Source: Planctomycetota bacterium (GTDB lineage: Bacteria; Planctomycetota; UBA8108; JACQVS01). Taken from it: 64,000 nucleotides of DNA. The notes beneath the pieces were generated by a model. It was not told where the DNA came from. It did not search any database and saw only the letters and a program-made list of their open reading frames with translations. This document shows, piece after piece, positions 53,201 to 63,050 of this stretch. Numbering within the stretch: position 1 is the stretch's first letter; every line of letters begins with the position of its first letter. The position numbers and the translations under genes are program-made. Where the stretch lies: positions 26,644 through 90,643 of the forward strand of contig JACQVS010000160.1 of NCBI GenBank assembly GCA_016209605.1, given 5' to 3'.

Positions 53201-53827
53201 GATGAGCGGCAGGTAGTCCGGATTGCGATCGTAGCCGATGCCGGTCGAGCCGCCGATCCAGCCCGCGTCGTTGAAGCCCGGCTGCGTCCAGGCGAGGCCG
53301 AGGTCGCCGCTGGGAACGAGGTTGCTCGCCGGAGCGTTCGCGGCGATGAGAGGCGTCACCCCGCCCTCTTGCGCGAGGACGAAGGAGATATCCTCCTCCT
53401 GCGGCGGGAACTTGGGCTGGAACTGCATCGCGATCGTACCGTCGGCGGCGACCATGGCCAGGTACTCCCCTCCGTCCTGGAGCTTGAAGTTGGTGTGCAG
53501 CTGGCCGGCGGGATCGCTGAGGTTTTTTTCCGAGGCGTAAACGACGAGGAAGCCGCCGGGTGGCAGGGCGACGGCGGGGAACATCCACTTGCCCAGGGCG
53601 GCGGGATCATCGGTCAGCGACCAGCCCTGCAAGCTCGCCGGGGCGGCGCCGTCGTTGAAGATTTCGATCCAGTCGGAGGTGTCGCCGTCCTGATCGGTAT
53701 GGCTGCCGGTGTTCTTGGCCAGAACCTCGGTGATGAGGGGGCCGGCAGCGGCGCCGGGAAGCCGGGCCAGCGATCCAAAACCAATCAGCACCATGATGGT
53801 TAAAAACGAAAATTCCTTGACCTTCAT
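50210..53827 (-). CDS. Lamin-tail / CotH-kinase / dockerin secreted protein
   Basis: A 1205-aa exported protein. It has a signal peptide (FLTIMVLIGFGSLARLPGAAA), a lamin-tail domain (about 30-140), a jelly-roll-like region (about 165-330), a chitobiase C-terminal-like beta domain (about 385-425) and a CotH-kinase-like domain (about 440-800). A second chitobiase-like module (YYTLDGSDPRAL, about 875-925), a second lamin-tail domain (about 945-1075) and a dockerin-like tail (GDANQDAQLDLADAV; DLNGDAGVDISDAI, about 1110-1180) follow. The plan mirrors the 1854-aa protein at 13-19 kb, and both end with the same dockerin-like type. Likely extracellular or cell-surface; substrate unknown. Confidence 0.87.
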   Translation of the reverse strand: MKVKEFSFLTIMVLIGFGSLARLPGAAAGPLITEVLAKNTGSHTDQDGDTSDWIEIFNDGAAPASLQGWSLTDDPAALGKWMFPAVALPPGGFLVVYASEKNLSDPAGQLHTNFKLQDGGEYLAMVAADGTIAMQFQPKFPPQEEDISFVLAQEGGVTPLIAANAPASNLVPSGDLGLAWTQPGFNDAGWIGGSTGIGYDRNPDYLPLISTNLRASMDGVNPTAYIRVPFAVANPSQLNLLKLRMKYDDGYAAYINGVLVASRAAPAALAWNSAATSTRDEALAVVFEEVDIPVTAGLLKAGANVLAIHGLNASAGSSDFLIVPELDGFSAGAVNTDTVFYFAQPTPGYANGSGYPGIAARPSFSRPGGAFSGSFPLILTAAPGAAIRYTLDRTEPSASSPAYSAPLSISTSTMVRARAFQPGLVPSPVESRTYIGLDASVSNFSSNLPIAIFNTFGQGINDTAQTLTYVGIINNAAGARNALIDPPEFSGRGAIKWRGSSSLGFPKKNFALEIWNEKNFDLEVPLLGMPEESDWILLGPYTDKTLMRDPLAYEWSNDAGRYAVRSRFIELYVDSGGGNLTSADYAGVYVFMEKIKRDRNRVDIHKLLVSDSNAPDISGGYILKIDRLDPGDAGFTTSSGLRLAYVYPKEQEITAAQRAWLTGYLNEFEGALFGLNFKDPLIGYARYIDAGSFIDHHILVEMTKNIDGFRLSTFMFKDRGGKLNMGPIWDYNLCLGNANYLNGWTTDGWYYSQLSGNDYAWWPRLFQDPNFVQKYIDRWTELRRDRFATGKLLASVDRNVGILSEAQVRNFQRWPVLGTYVWPNQFIGNTYQEEIGFMKNWIIGRMAWIDGNWAVAPAFNKLGGSIDPGFSLTMSAPAGTIYYTLDGSDPRALTGNPAATAKTYSGAITLNQNTRAIARARSTKGWSGLTDATFVVAMPPLVITEIMYHPADPPPNSPYDADDFEFIELLNLGASPMNLNGARLAGGVSFDFTGSAVTSLPPGTYVLVVKNLAAFSSRYDTAGLLIAGEFTGNLDNAGEAVSLRGPLNEAILDFAYSEAWQPSTDGQGFSLVIADPGAPWSAWGDGAGWLASRYVGGSPGEADPGQSAVGGRRLPGDANQDAQLDLADAVSILLRLFGRASGPLPCEGASIAEGGNLPLLDLNGDAGVDISDAIHILQYLFQHGPPPVLGARCTRIAGCAEACLR

Positions 53828-53848
53828 GAGAATTCAAGAAGCTCCAGA

Positions 53849-53879
53849 TATTTTAAATGGCAACTATTTTAAATGGCAA
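53849..53879 (-). promoter_or_regulatory. Tandem 15-bp repeat forming a promoter for the CotH gene
   Basis: TATTTTAAATGGCAA occurs twice (53849-53863 and 53865-53879). On the - strand this places TTGCCA (53874-53879) 18 nt from TAAAAT (53850-53855), a sigma70-like pair about 22 nt upstream of the ATG at 53827. Confidence 0.45.
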
Positions 53880-54045
53880 GGCCGGCAGCGAATCGGCAGC
53901 GACCCGGCCATTTCCCCCATATTAAGGCCGCGAAAATGATTCACAACTATTTTGACCCAAATTACTTCCGGAATATGAAAAAGAGATGCGGGTTTTCAGG
54001 GGTCCGATTGGTTAAAATAGTGAAGGTAGAGAGGAGGTTTGAGCC

Positions 54046-55335
54046 ATGAAAGACAGATATGAAGAAGTGGATGAGCCAACGCCTCTTTCTCGGGGCGCGA
54101 ACATCTATCGCGACCTGAAGGCTCTCTTTCAGAGCGTGCTCACAAAGCGCAGGATCCCGCCCCATCTCGCCCACAAGGTGCAGCTCAAGCTCGAGGTCGA
54201 TCTGGACCCCTCCGAGATTGCCGGAGCCGATCCTGTTGCCGGGGCTTTCGCCGCCCGCAAGTTCGCCGGGGAGCTGCTCTCCAAGCTGCATCTCCTGGCG
54301 CAGGACTTCCGGAGCGGCGGCGCCATCTTTCCGCAGGGCAAGATCCACTGTTTCTGGTGCGCCAGCTTCGAGTGCGCTCACGCCCAGCCCCCCGACTCCC
54401 GGGCGGTGTTCAAGGGCTACTCCCCCACCGGCGAGCCGGTGTGGCAGGAGCTGGCGGTTCTGGCCCTGGAGGAGCACCATCCCGACATCGACAGCCTCTA
54501 CATGGAGAAGCCCGTTCCCATCACCCTGATCAAGCCGGGCTACGCCTTGACCCGGGAGCAGCTGCCGGTCTACGGCAAGCACTCCAACCTCTACCGTATC
54601 CTGGGCCAGCTCCTGGTGGGATACATTCCGTTCTTGAACGGCAAGCAGGACCGCGGCCGGTTCGCCCTCACCATTCAGGCCGTGGAAGTCCACCGCGGGC
54701 GCCTGGAGCACGACCTCAATGTCCTGGGGGTGCTGCCCGATGGCCGGCCGATCGCGCCGTTTCTCGAGGAGGTCGCCGATGCGCGCCTTGCCGATGCGAT
54801 CAGCTCCGCCCAGCAGAAGCTGGCCGAGCTCAACTTCCTCGGGCGCCCCAAGCTGGAAAAAATCCAGCGCGGAGACAACGGCAAGGCGACCTCGCCGCCT
54901 CAACCGCCGTGGCATCCCACCTTGAGGGCGCGGGAGGAAAAAGCTTTGCGCATCCTCACCCGGCTGGCCCAAAATCTCGAGCGCATTTACCGCCAGAGCC
55001 ACCGGCGGACCTTGCACGCCCAGGACCGCCATCGCGACCGCGAGCGCCCAGCCTCCACGGCGCTGCGCGACGCCCTCGAAGCCACACCGGAGGCGCTCTT
55101 CCGCGATGTCCACGAGGCGACCTGGGTGGTGGTCGGGCCCAAGAACCGGGTGCACGTCTTCAACGATAAAGGCCAGCACATCACCAGCGTGGTCTACCCC
55201 GGCGAAACCATTCGCAAGCGCACCCTCAACGGCAAGTGGAAAAACGCCGCCAGGGAAGCCGTCGAAGAATTTCGGGAGCGACTCCGGCGCCTGGCCGCGG
55301 CACCCCAGGAGCTTCGTACCGCCAGTGAAGGTTGA
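54046..55335 (+). CDS. Unknown protein with Cys/His cluster
   Basis: A 429-aa protein not recognised. A conserved-looking metal-site candidate CFWCASFECAH (C102, C105, C110, H112) sits in the middle of a mixed alpha/beta region. The C-terminal third is highly charged with a helical segment (LRILTRLAQNLERIYRQSHR) followed by a short beta region (WVVVGPKNRVHVFNDKGQHI). No signal peptide or membrane segment. A GAGAGGAGG ribosome-binding site precedes the ATG. Its 3' end overlaps the GTG start of the squalene/phytoene synthase gene by 11 nt, so the two are probably coexpressed. Confidence 0.78.
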   Translation: MKDRYEEVDEPTPLSRGANIYRDLKALFQSVLTKRRIPPHLAHKVQLKLEVDLDPSEIAGADPVAGAFAARKFAGELLSKLHLLAQDFRSGGAIFPQGKIHCFWCASFECAHAQPPDSRAVFKGYSPTGEPVWQELAVLALEEHHPDIDSLYMEKPVPITLIKPGYALTREQLPVYGKHSNLYRILGQLLVGYIPFLNGKQDRGRFALTIQAVEVHRGRLEHDLNVLGVLPDGRPIAPFLEEVADARLADAISSAQQKLAELNFLGRPKLEKIQRGDNGKATSPPQPPWHPTLRAREEKALRILTRLAQNLERIYRQSHRRTLHAQDRHRDRERPASTALRDALEATPEALFRDVHEATWVVVGPKNRVHVFNDKGQHITSVVYPGETIRKRTLNGKWKNAAREAVEEFRERLRRLAAAPQELRTASEG

Positions 55336-56215
55336 GCAAGCTGCATTGCCCCTGGAGGAGTCCTACCGCTACTGCGCCGCCCTCACCCGCGCCGCCGCCC
55401 GGAATTTCTACTACACTTTCTGGCTGCTCCCGCCCGAGAAGCGCCGCGGCGTCTTCGCGGTCTACACTTTCAGCCGGCGGGCCGATGACGTGGTCGATGC
55501 GGCGGCCGCGAAGCAGGATCCGGCGGCTTGCGAGGAGGGCTTGAGCTACATGCGATCCCTCCTCGGCGCGAGCCCCCCCGCCGATGATCCGCTGGCGCCG
55601 GCGTTGCGAGACACCTTGCAGCGCTACCGCATCCCGGTCGAGCCCTTCCACGATCTCATCGAGGGGATGAAGATGGACCTCTACCAGACCCGGTACCGGA
55701 CCTTTGACGAGCTGCGGCTCTACTGCTACCGGGCGGCGTCGACCATCGGGCTCATCTGCATCGAGATCTTCGGCCACGATGGCTCGGGAGAGGCGGTGAA
55801 GCGGCCGGCCATCGACCTCGGCATCGCCATGCAGCTCACCAACATCATCCGCGATGTGGGGGAGGACCTCACCCGCGGCCGGATTTACCTGCCGCAGGAG
55901 GAGCTGGAGCGGTTCGGCGTCACCGAGGCGATGCTCGAGCGCGGCGAGGTCACCGCGCCGGTCAAGGCGCTCCTCGCCTTCCAGATCGAGCGCGCCCGCG
56001 ACTACTTCGCGCGGGCCGAGGCGATCTTCCCCCATCTCCACCCCTCGGCCCGCTACTGCCCCGTCCTCCTCAAGCGCTTTTACAGCGAGCTGCTCGAGAA
56101 GGTCGAGGCCGCCGGCTACGAAGTCTTCCACCGCCGCCCCCGACTCTCGGCGCTCAGAAAGATTTACTTGGCCGGCAGCGTGTGGCTGCGGTCGCGGCTC
56201 TCCAACGGGAAGTAG
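55325..56215 (+). CDS. Squalene/phytoene synthase family protein (HpnC/HpnD-like)
   Basis: A 296-aa trans-isoprenyl diphosphate synthase. The two Asp-rich substrate/Mg-binding motifs are intact: RRADDVVDA near residue 48 and NIIRDVGEDLTRGRIYLP near residue 175. FAVYTFSRRADD and CYRAASTIGLICIEIFG are family landmarks. It condenses two C15 or C20 prenyl diphosphates head to head, giving presqualene/squalene or phytoene; the lack of other hopanoid or carotenoid genes here leaves the product open. The GTG at 55325 is chosen since the conserved domain begins about 15 residues later and the length fits the family. Confidence 0.88.
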   Translation: MKVEQAALPLEESYRYCAALTRAAARNFYYTFWLLPPEKRRGVFAVYTFSRRADDVVDAAAAKQDPAACEEGLSYMRSLLGASPPADDPLAPALRDTLQRYRIPVEPFHDLIEGMKMDLYQTRYRTFDELRLYCYRAASTIGLICIEIFGHDGSGEAVKRPAIDLGIAMQLTNIIRDVGEDLTRGRIYLPQEELERFGVTEAMLERGEVTAPVKALLAFQIERARDYFARAEAIFPHLHPSARYCPVLLKRFYSELLEKVEAAGYEVFHRRPRLSALRKIYLAGSVWLRSRLSNGK

Positions 56216-56256
56216 TCAGCGGCCTGGCCGCCGTGGCCTTCCATTGCCGGGGAGGC

Positions 56257-56262
56257 TATAAT
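56257..56262 (+). promoter_or_regulatory. TATAAT -10 box 10 nt before a start codon
   Basis: A consensus TATAAT lies just before ATG 56272, with no ribosome-binding site between, suggesting a leaderless transcript for the antitoxin-like gene. The -35 region is weak. Confidence 0.4.
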
Positions 56263-56271
56263 CCGGAATGT

Positions 56272-56568
56272 ATGTCAAAGATCCGCCATCGCCACAGACA
56301 AAAAATCTCCCTGCCATTCGGTCGGTCCGAACGGGACTCCATCATTCAGGATGCCCGCAGCAGCGAGGGAAAAACCCCCCAGGAACGGGTGGCCATGTTT
56401 GTGGACTTGCTCCGGTTGTTGGATGCCTTGTGGGCCAACCTGCCCCCGGAGGATCGCCGCTTCCGTATTCAGATTGCCGATGAACTGGACCGCCGGCCGG
56501 AGCCGTGGTGGAAAAACCTCCGTCCCGAAGCCCAACCGGACTTCTCATGCAAGAACTCCTCCGATTGA
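56272..56568 (+). CDS. Small antitoxin-like partner of the nucleotidyltransferase
   Basis: A 98-aa basic protein (MSKIRHRHRQKISLPFG...), family not recognised. A central amphipathic segment (TPQERVAMFVDLLRLLDALW) is flanked by polar sequence. It overlaps the nucleotidyltransferase gene by 22 nt and precedes it, the usual order for antitoxin then toxin. The assignment rests on size, overlap and partner only. ATG 56272 is preceded by a -10 box without a ribosome-binding site. Confidence 0.6.
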   Translation: MSKIRHRHRQKISLPFGRSERDSIIQDARSSEGKTPQERVAMFVDLLRLLDALWANLPPEDRRFRIQIADELDRRPEPWWKNLRPEAQPDFSCKNSSD

Positions 56569-57131
56569 CCGAGACCCTGGCGGACCTTTTCGATGCGCTC
56601 CGGCTGCGCCATGCCTTCGGAGGCGCTCTGGCCAACAACCTCTGGGGCACGGTACGGACGACCGTGGATGTGGACTGCCTCGTCCTCATCCCGGCCCTGC
56701 AGTACGAGAACTTGATGAACAAACTGGCCGAGTTGGGCTGCAGGCTGAGGGACGAGCGAGGAAAGGATCTGCCCCTTTCTGTCAAGGAGATGCGCCGGCA
56801 GATCTCCGAGCGGAAGCTGATGGAAATTTTCCATGGCGAGATCCGCGTTGAACTTTTCGTCCCGCTGATTCCATTGCAAAACGAAATCCTGCGCCGGGCC
56901 GTGCTGATCAAACTGGAAAAACGACAAATCCATGTCACCACCGCTGAAGATCTCATCTTGCTCAAGATGGCCTTCCATCGGGAAAAGGACTTACGCGATG
57001 TCCGCGGCATTTTATGGGTGCAGCGCGGGAAGCTCGACCTGGCATATCTCCGCTCCTGGAGCAAGAAGATGTTTGAGGAAAAGATCGAAGAAGAATTGGA
57101 ACGGATTATCCAGGAGTACTCGTCAAAGTAA
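56547..57131 (+). CDS. Nucleotidyltransferase-fold protein (DUF6036/AbiEii-like)
   Basis: A 194-aa protein with the polymerase-beta-type nucleotidyltransferase core HAFGGALANNLWGTVRTTVDVDCLV: GG, R-x-T and the D-x-D metal pair. The C-terminal half includes ELFVPLIPLQNEILRRA and VTTAEDLILLKMAFHREKD, typical of DUF6036/AbiEii-like enzymes used in toxin-antitoxin or abortive-infection pairs. It would transfer a nucleotide to an RNA or protein target in the cytoplasm. ATG 56547 is chosen because the domain begins at once and the 5' end overlaps the small partner gene. Confidence 0.8.
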   Translation: MQELLRLTETLADLFDALRLRHAFGGALANNLWGTVRTTVDVDCLVLIPALQYENLMNKLAELGCRLRDERGKDLPLSVKEMRRQISERKLMEIFHGEIRVELFVPLIPLQNEILRRAVLIKLEKRQIHVTTAEDLILLKMAFHREKDLRDVRGILWVQRGKLDLAYLRSWSKKMFEEKIEEELERIIQEYSSK

Positions 57132-57371
57132 TTTCCTCGCGTCCGGCCAAACGGAAATCCCCCCGTCTTTTATCAGAACCAGCCGGATTTTTTCCTGCCT
57201 CGAGCCCAGGTTGGGAATTTTCCCGCAGGGTGCGGGCCTGGACTTGGGCCGGTCCAAAATCACCTAATCCTTTGGCCGGCAGCCAGCCGAATTTGAATTT
57301 GTTGAGCATATAAATCAGCAACCATCCCAGGTACCAGCTACAATACCAAAAGTAAGTAAAAAGGGGAAATC

Positions 57372-60124
<2,753 letters not shown>

Positions 60125-60125
<1 letters not shown>

Positions 60126-60167
60126 GCGGCCCTCCCCCGCCTTCAGGAGGGAAGTCCGCTCATTTTT
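60125..60167 (+). terminator. Hairpin terminator after the PatZ-like gene
   Basis: AGCGG and CCCTCC pair with GGAGGG and CCGCT, separated by a 10-nt loop and a short internal bulge, followed by CATTTTT. It starts at the last codon. Confidence 0.6.
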
Positions 60168-60191
60168 CCCTGCGATCATCCGGATGCGCCC

Positions 60192-60988
60192 TCAACGCCA
60201 TCCCCCGCTCCGAAGCAACTCGCCCGCCCAGGCGGCTTCGGCGGACGGGAGCGGCGGCCGTGGATCGGACTTGTAGTCGAGGTCGTCGTGGCGGCCGTTT
60301 TGATAACAAAGTTCGATGAGGGGTTGCAGCTCGAGGAGGACGTCCTGGTCATGCTCTCGCAGGGGGATGCGGAGAGCGGGTAGCGGCTGCTCGAGAGCGA
60401 TAGCGTAAACCTCACGCTGGCGGGGCTTCCAGCTCCGCCAGACTACGGCCAGGTAGGGAGTGCGGTGGGAGGGGGGCAGGCGCCAGGGTGCGATGATGAT
60501 ATCCCGTTCGCCGGAGCGCGTGAGGTCGATTTCCACCAAGCTGACACCGCTCGCCATCATCTCCTCGCGCTTTTTCTGGTAAAGGTCGCGCCCGTCGCCG
60601 GGGAGCTTGTTCGAGGGGCTGAGGAACTCGATGGAGGTGATGACGCGGTAGCCCTGGCTGACATCACTAGATTGATGAAGCTCTGGGTTACAGGCTCATC
60701 GGCAACCTCGATGATGAGGGGCTCGACGGCGATAGCTCCGTTTGTAGGCGCGCCGCGGGGGGCTGAAGGCCGCCGTCTCTCGACGATATGGGCATCTGGA
60801 TAGACGACACGAGCTCCTTCTTCGCCCCCCTCGACAAAGAAGCGCTCTTCGATTCGTTCGCGCAGATCGTTCGGAAGTTTGGGTTGAAGCTGATCGCAGG
60901 CGTAGATGATTAGCCTTTGGTGCACATCCCGCCAGTACGGCTCGAGGTATAGGTCCATGCCGGGGAAAGGACTTTTCATAAGATTCAT
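60192..60988 (-). pseudogene. DUF4058 protein gene with a frameshift
   Basis: The first part (60988 to about 60665) encodes a DUF4058 start, MKSPFPGMDLYLEPYWRDVH, through EPVTQSFINL. The family sequence then continues in another frame as DVSQGYRVITSIEFLSPSNK and runs to the stop at 60192 (LVEIDLTRSGERDIII, VWRSWKPRQREVYAIAL). Restoring one base near 60665 would give a single protein of about 265 aa, the normal family length. It is either a recent pseudogene or a sequencing error. DUF4058 function is unknown. Confidence 0.8.
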
Positions 60989-61089
60989 TTTAACCGAAGG
61001 CGGGGAGGTGGATCATCTCTTTTCGAACAAAATGTGGCACGGTCCTGCGTCTTGCCACGAATCGTGGAGCCCGTTATCTACGTTCTCTC

Positions 61090-61680
61090 CTACTGGAACT
61101 CTTCATCCTCCTCTTCGGGGAGGATCTCCTGATCTACCAGCTTGACCCAGGCTTGCAGGATCTCCGGTCCGGCTCCTGAGGCTAGAAGGCGCTCTCGTAC
61201 TGGACCGCTTTCGGTTTTGAGCTCGGGAAAGGTCAACAATAACATCGCGAGGTCCCGCCAATCGGTACCGGATTTCGGCTTTCCCCGCCGCTTGTAATAG
61301 GCTTGCACCTTACCGGCAATGAGCTCGGGGGGTGTCACCAATAGAACTCCGGCAATCCTTTGGGTCGGCGGCAATGAGTCTACCTTACGGATATCCACCA
61401 GATGTCGGTTTTTCGGTTTTCGGACCTGAAAGATCCGGTAGCCCTTCCCCTTGATTTGGCGAACGCGGACAGCGATATGGAATAGCTTGTTTAATTTCTC
61501 CCTTAACTCCTCAGCAAGTTCTCTCGCCCGCGGCGAGAGGATGTCTACATCCTGTGTCATGCGCGGCTCTTCCACGTATGCATTGATTGCCTGGGCGCCA
61601 AAGAGGGCTACGTCATCGCGGCCCCTGAGGAATTCCAAAACCGCTTCGTGAATCTTGGCGAGCGGCAGCTCTTCGCGCAT
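61090..61680 (-). CDS. AbiEii-like nucleotidyltransferase
   Basis: A 196-aa protein with nucleotidyltransferase-core sequence VALFGAQAINAYVEEPRMTQ followed by DVDILS, giving the G-x-x-A and D-x-D motifs. A C-terminal helical region (ELIAGKVQAYYKRRGKPKSG, DWRDLAMLLL) matches AbiEii/DUF1814-type enzymes. ATG 61680 is preferred since GGAG lies 6 nt upstream; an ATG 24 nt earlier has none. No clear partner gene adjoins it, unlike the module at 56 kb. Acts presumably in the cytoplasm; target unknown. Confidence 0.78.
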   Translation of the reverse strand: MREELPLAKIHEAVLEFLRGRDDVALFGAQAINAYVEEPRMTQDVDILSPRARELAEELREKLNKLFHIAVRVRQIKGKGYRIFQVRKPKNRHLVDIRKVDSLPPTQRIAGVLLVTPPELIAGKVQAYYKRRGKPKSGTDWRDLAMLLLTFPELKTESGPVRERLLASGAGPEILQAWVKLVDQEILPEEEDEEFQ

Positions 61681-62318
61681 CTTGAACTCCGTAAATGTCA
61701 ACATTCAAGTATGCTACCATGATGATCGGCCTTGCCCAATTTCTTTTTCTCACCCGTACGACCTCGCTCCCCTCACCCTCGACAACCGGAACATTTTCCG
61801 GAGCCTGATCGAACCGTCTTTTGATCCAGCCGAACTTTCTCCTTATCGTCGTGGAGAAGTGGAGGTGGCGCCATAGTAACTAAACGAATAGCGCATTCGA
61901 AACGGAGAAGCGGCTTAAAAGAGATTCTTCACCCGGGAGTGCAGTGGGCCATAGGTGCTAGAGAATTTTTCACGGCATTCTGTGATCAAAGTCACGGAGG
62001 CTATTTCTCATTTTAATTTAAAATTGCACCCGATGAGAAGGAGCTAGGATAGAGTGGATAGATTATCTGATTGTTTCGGGGTATCCAGGTCGAGGCCTCG
62101 CAGGCAATCCAGAAGGCAGAAGTCAAAAGTTGGAAGATATCAAGGCGATGGCCATGGCAGCCCGGGTGCTCTTTCGATGAAGGCCCTGGAAGCCATTTAC
62201 GGAGTCGTGTCATGAATGGCAAGACGCGTGAGAGCAAGGCATTGGCGAACCCTCTCAAGTCCTCAAGCCGCGGGGAAGCCGCGGGGAAGCCGCGGCCTGG
62301 CCGAGCCGCCGCTCGCGC
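61681..62318. other. 638-bp region without a recognised gene
   Basis: Only short, unconvincing reading frames occur. The right end holds a short duplication (CCGCGGGGAAG twice, near 62269-62291). Nothing else was identified. Confidence 0.5.
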
Positions 62319-63050
62319 ATGGTGGCGGCGCGGCGGGTCCTCTGGAGGCTACTGAGGTATCGGGGCCGCTTGCGGCGGTGGGCAATCCGGGAGCGGCTGG
62401 GGGCGTTTCTCGCCGCCGCGGGCCGCGGCCGGTTGATTCGAGTCCTAAGGGAAGCGGCCTTCGCCGCGGCGGTTGCGGCGGCGCTCCTGGGCCTCCCCAG
62501 CGCTCGCCCGGCGCAGGCGCTCGAGCTCAAAGACGTCGCCGCGGGCCTGGGCGGCTTTGCCGCCCGCGGGGTGGGAAGGCTGCCCTCGCACACCGGCGAA
62601 AGCGTCGCCGGCGCGGGGGATGTCAATGGCGATGGGATCCCCGATGCGATCGTTGGAGGCTCTGGTTGCGATTATTTTTGTTACACTGTTCCCAGCTACG
62701 TCGTCTTCGGCCGGGCTGACGGCGCGCCAGTGGAACTGGAGGACATCGCCAAGGGCCAGGGCGGCTTCGCCATCCGCGGGGAAAACTCAGGCGACTACTC
62801 AGGCTCAAGCGTTTCCGGGGCCGGGGATGTGAATGGCGATGGCATCGAAGATATCGCCATTGGGGTATCCCGGTCTGGGTCTCAATACAACCAGGTCGAC
62901 GGCGCGGTCGACATCTCAGATCCCATAACGACGCTCCGCCATCTCTTCCTCGGCGATCCCGCGCCCCCCGCGCCCGGCCTCGAGAATTGCGGCATCGATC
63001 CGACCCAGGACCCCCTCGGCTGCGAGCGCTCGCCGGAGGGTTGCCAGTGA
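62319..63050 (+). CDS. FG-GAP / dockerin chimera, apparently shortened
   Basis: A 243-aa exported protein: an Arg-rich N-terminus, then a hydrophobic signal (FAAAVAAALLGLPSARPAQA, about 49-68). Two FG-GAP/integrin-like calcium repeats follow (GESVAGAGDVNGDGIPDAIV and SSVSGAGDVNGDGIEDIAIG). After the second, at about residue 188, the sequence switches to the second half of a dockerin-like tail (VDGAVDISDPITTLRHLFLG) ending in a Cys-Pro rich stretch. Complete FG-GAP propellers need about seven repeats and a dockerin needs two loops, so the protein looks like the product of an internal deletion or an assembly collapse at the repeated DVNGDG-type sequence. Confidence 0.65.
   Translation: MVAARRVLWRLLRYRGRLRRWAIRERLGAFLAAAGRGRLIRVLREAAFAAAVAAALLGLPSARPAQALELKDVAAGLGGFAARGVGRLPSHTGESVAGAGDVNGDGIPDAIVGGSGCDYFCYTVPSYVVFGRADGAPVELEDIAKGQGGFAIRGENSGDYSGSSVSGAGDVNGDGIEDIAIGVSRSGSQYNQVDGAVDISDPITTLRHLFLGDPAPPAPGLENCGIDPTQDPLGCERSPEGCQ

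Noticed and set aside
61031..61055. TGGCAC...TGC resembling a sigma54 -24/-12 promoter
   Set aside because: Spacing between the GG and GC elements is one base short and no + strand gene follows.
61655..61876. 73-aa + strand frame overlapping the AbiEii-like gene
   Set aside because: Overlaps a better-supported gene, no ribosome-binding site and no family resemblance.
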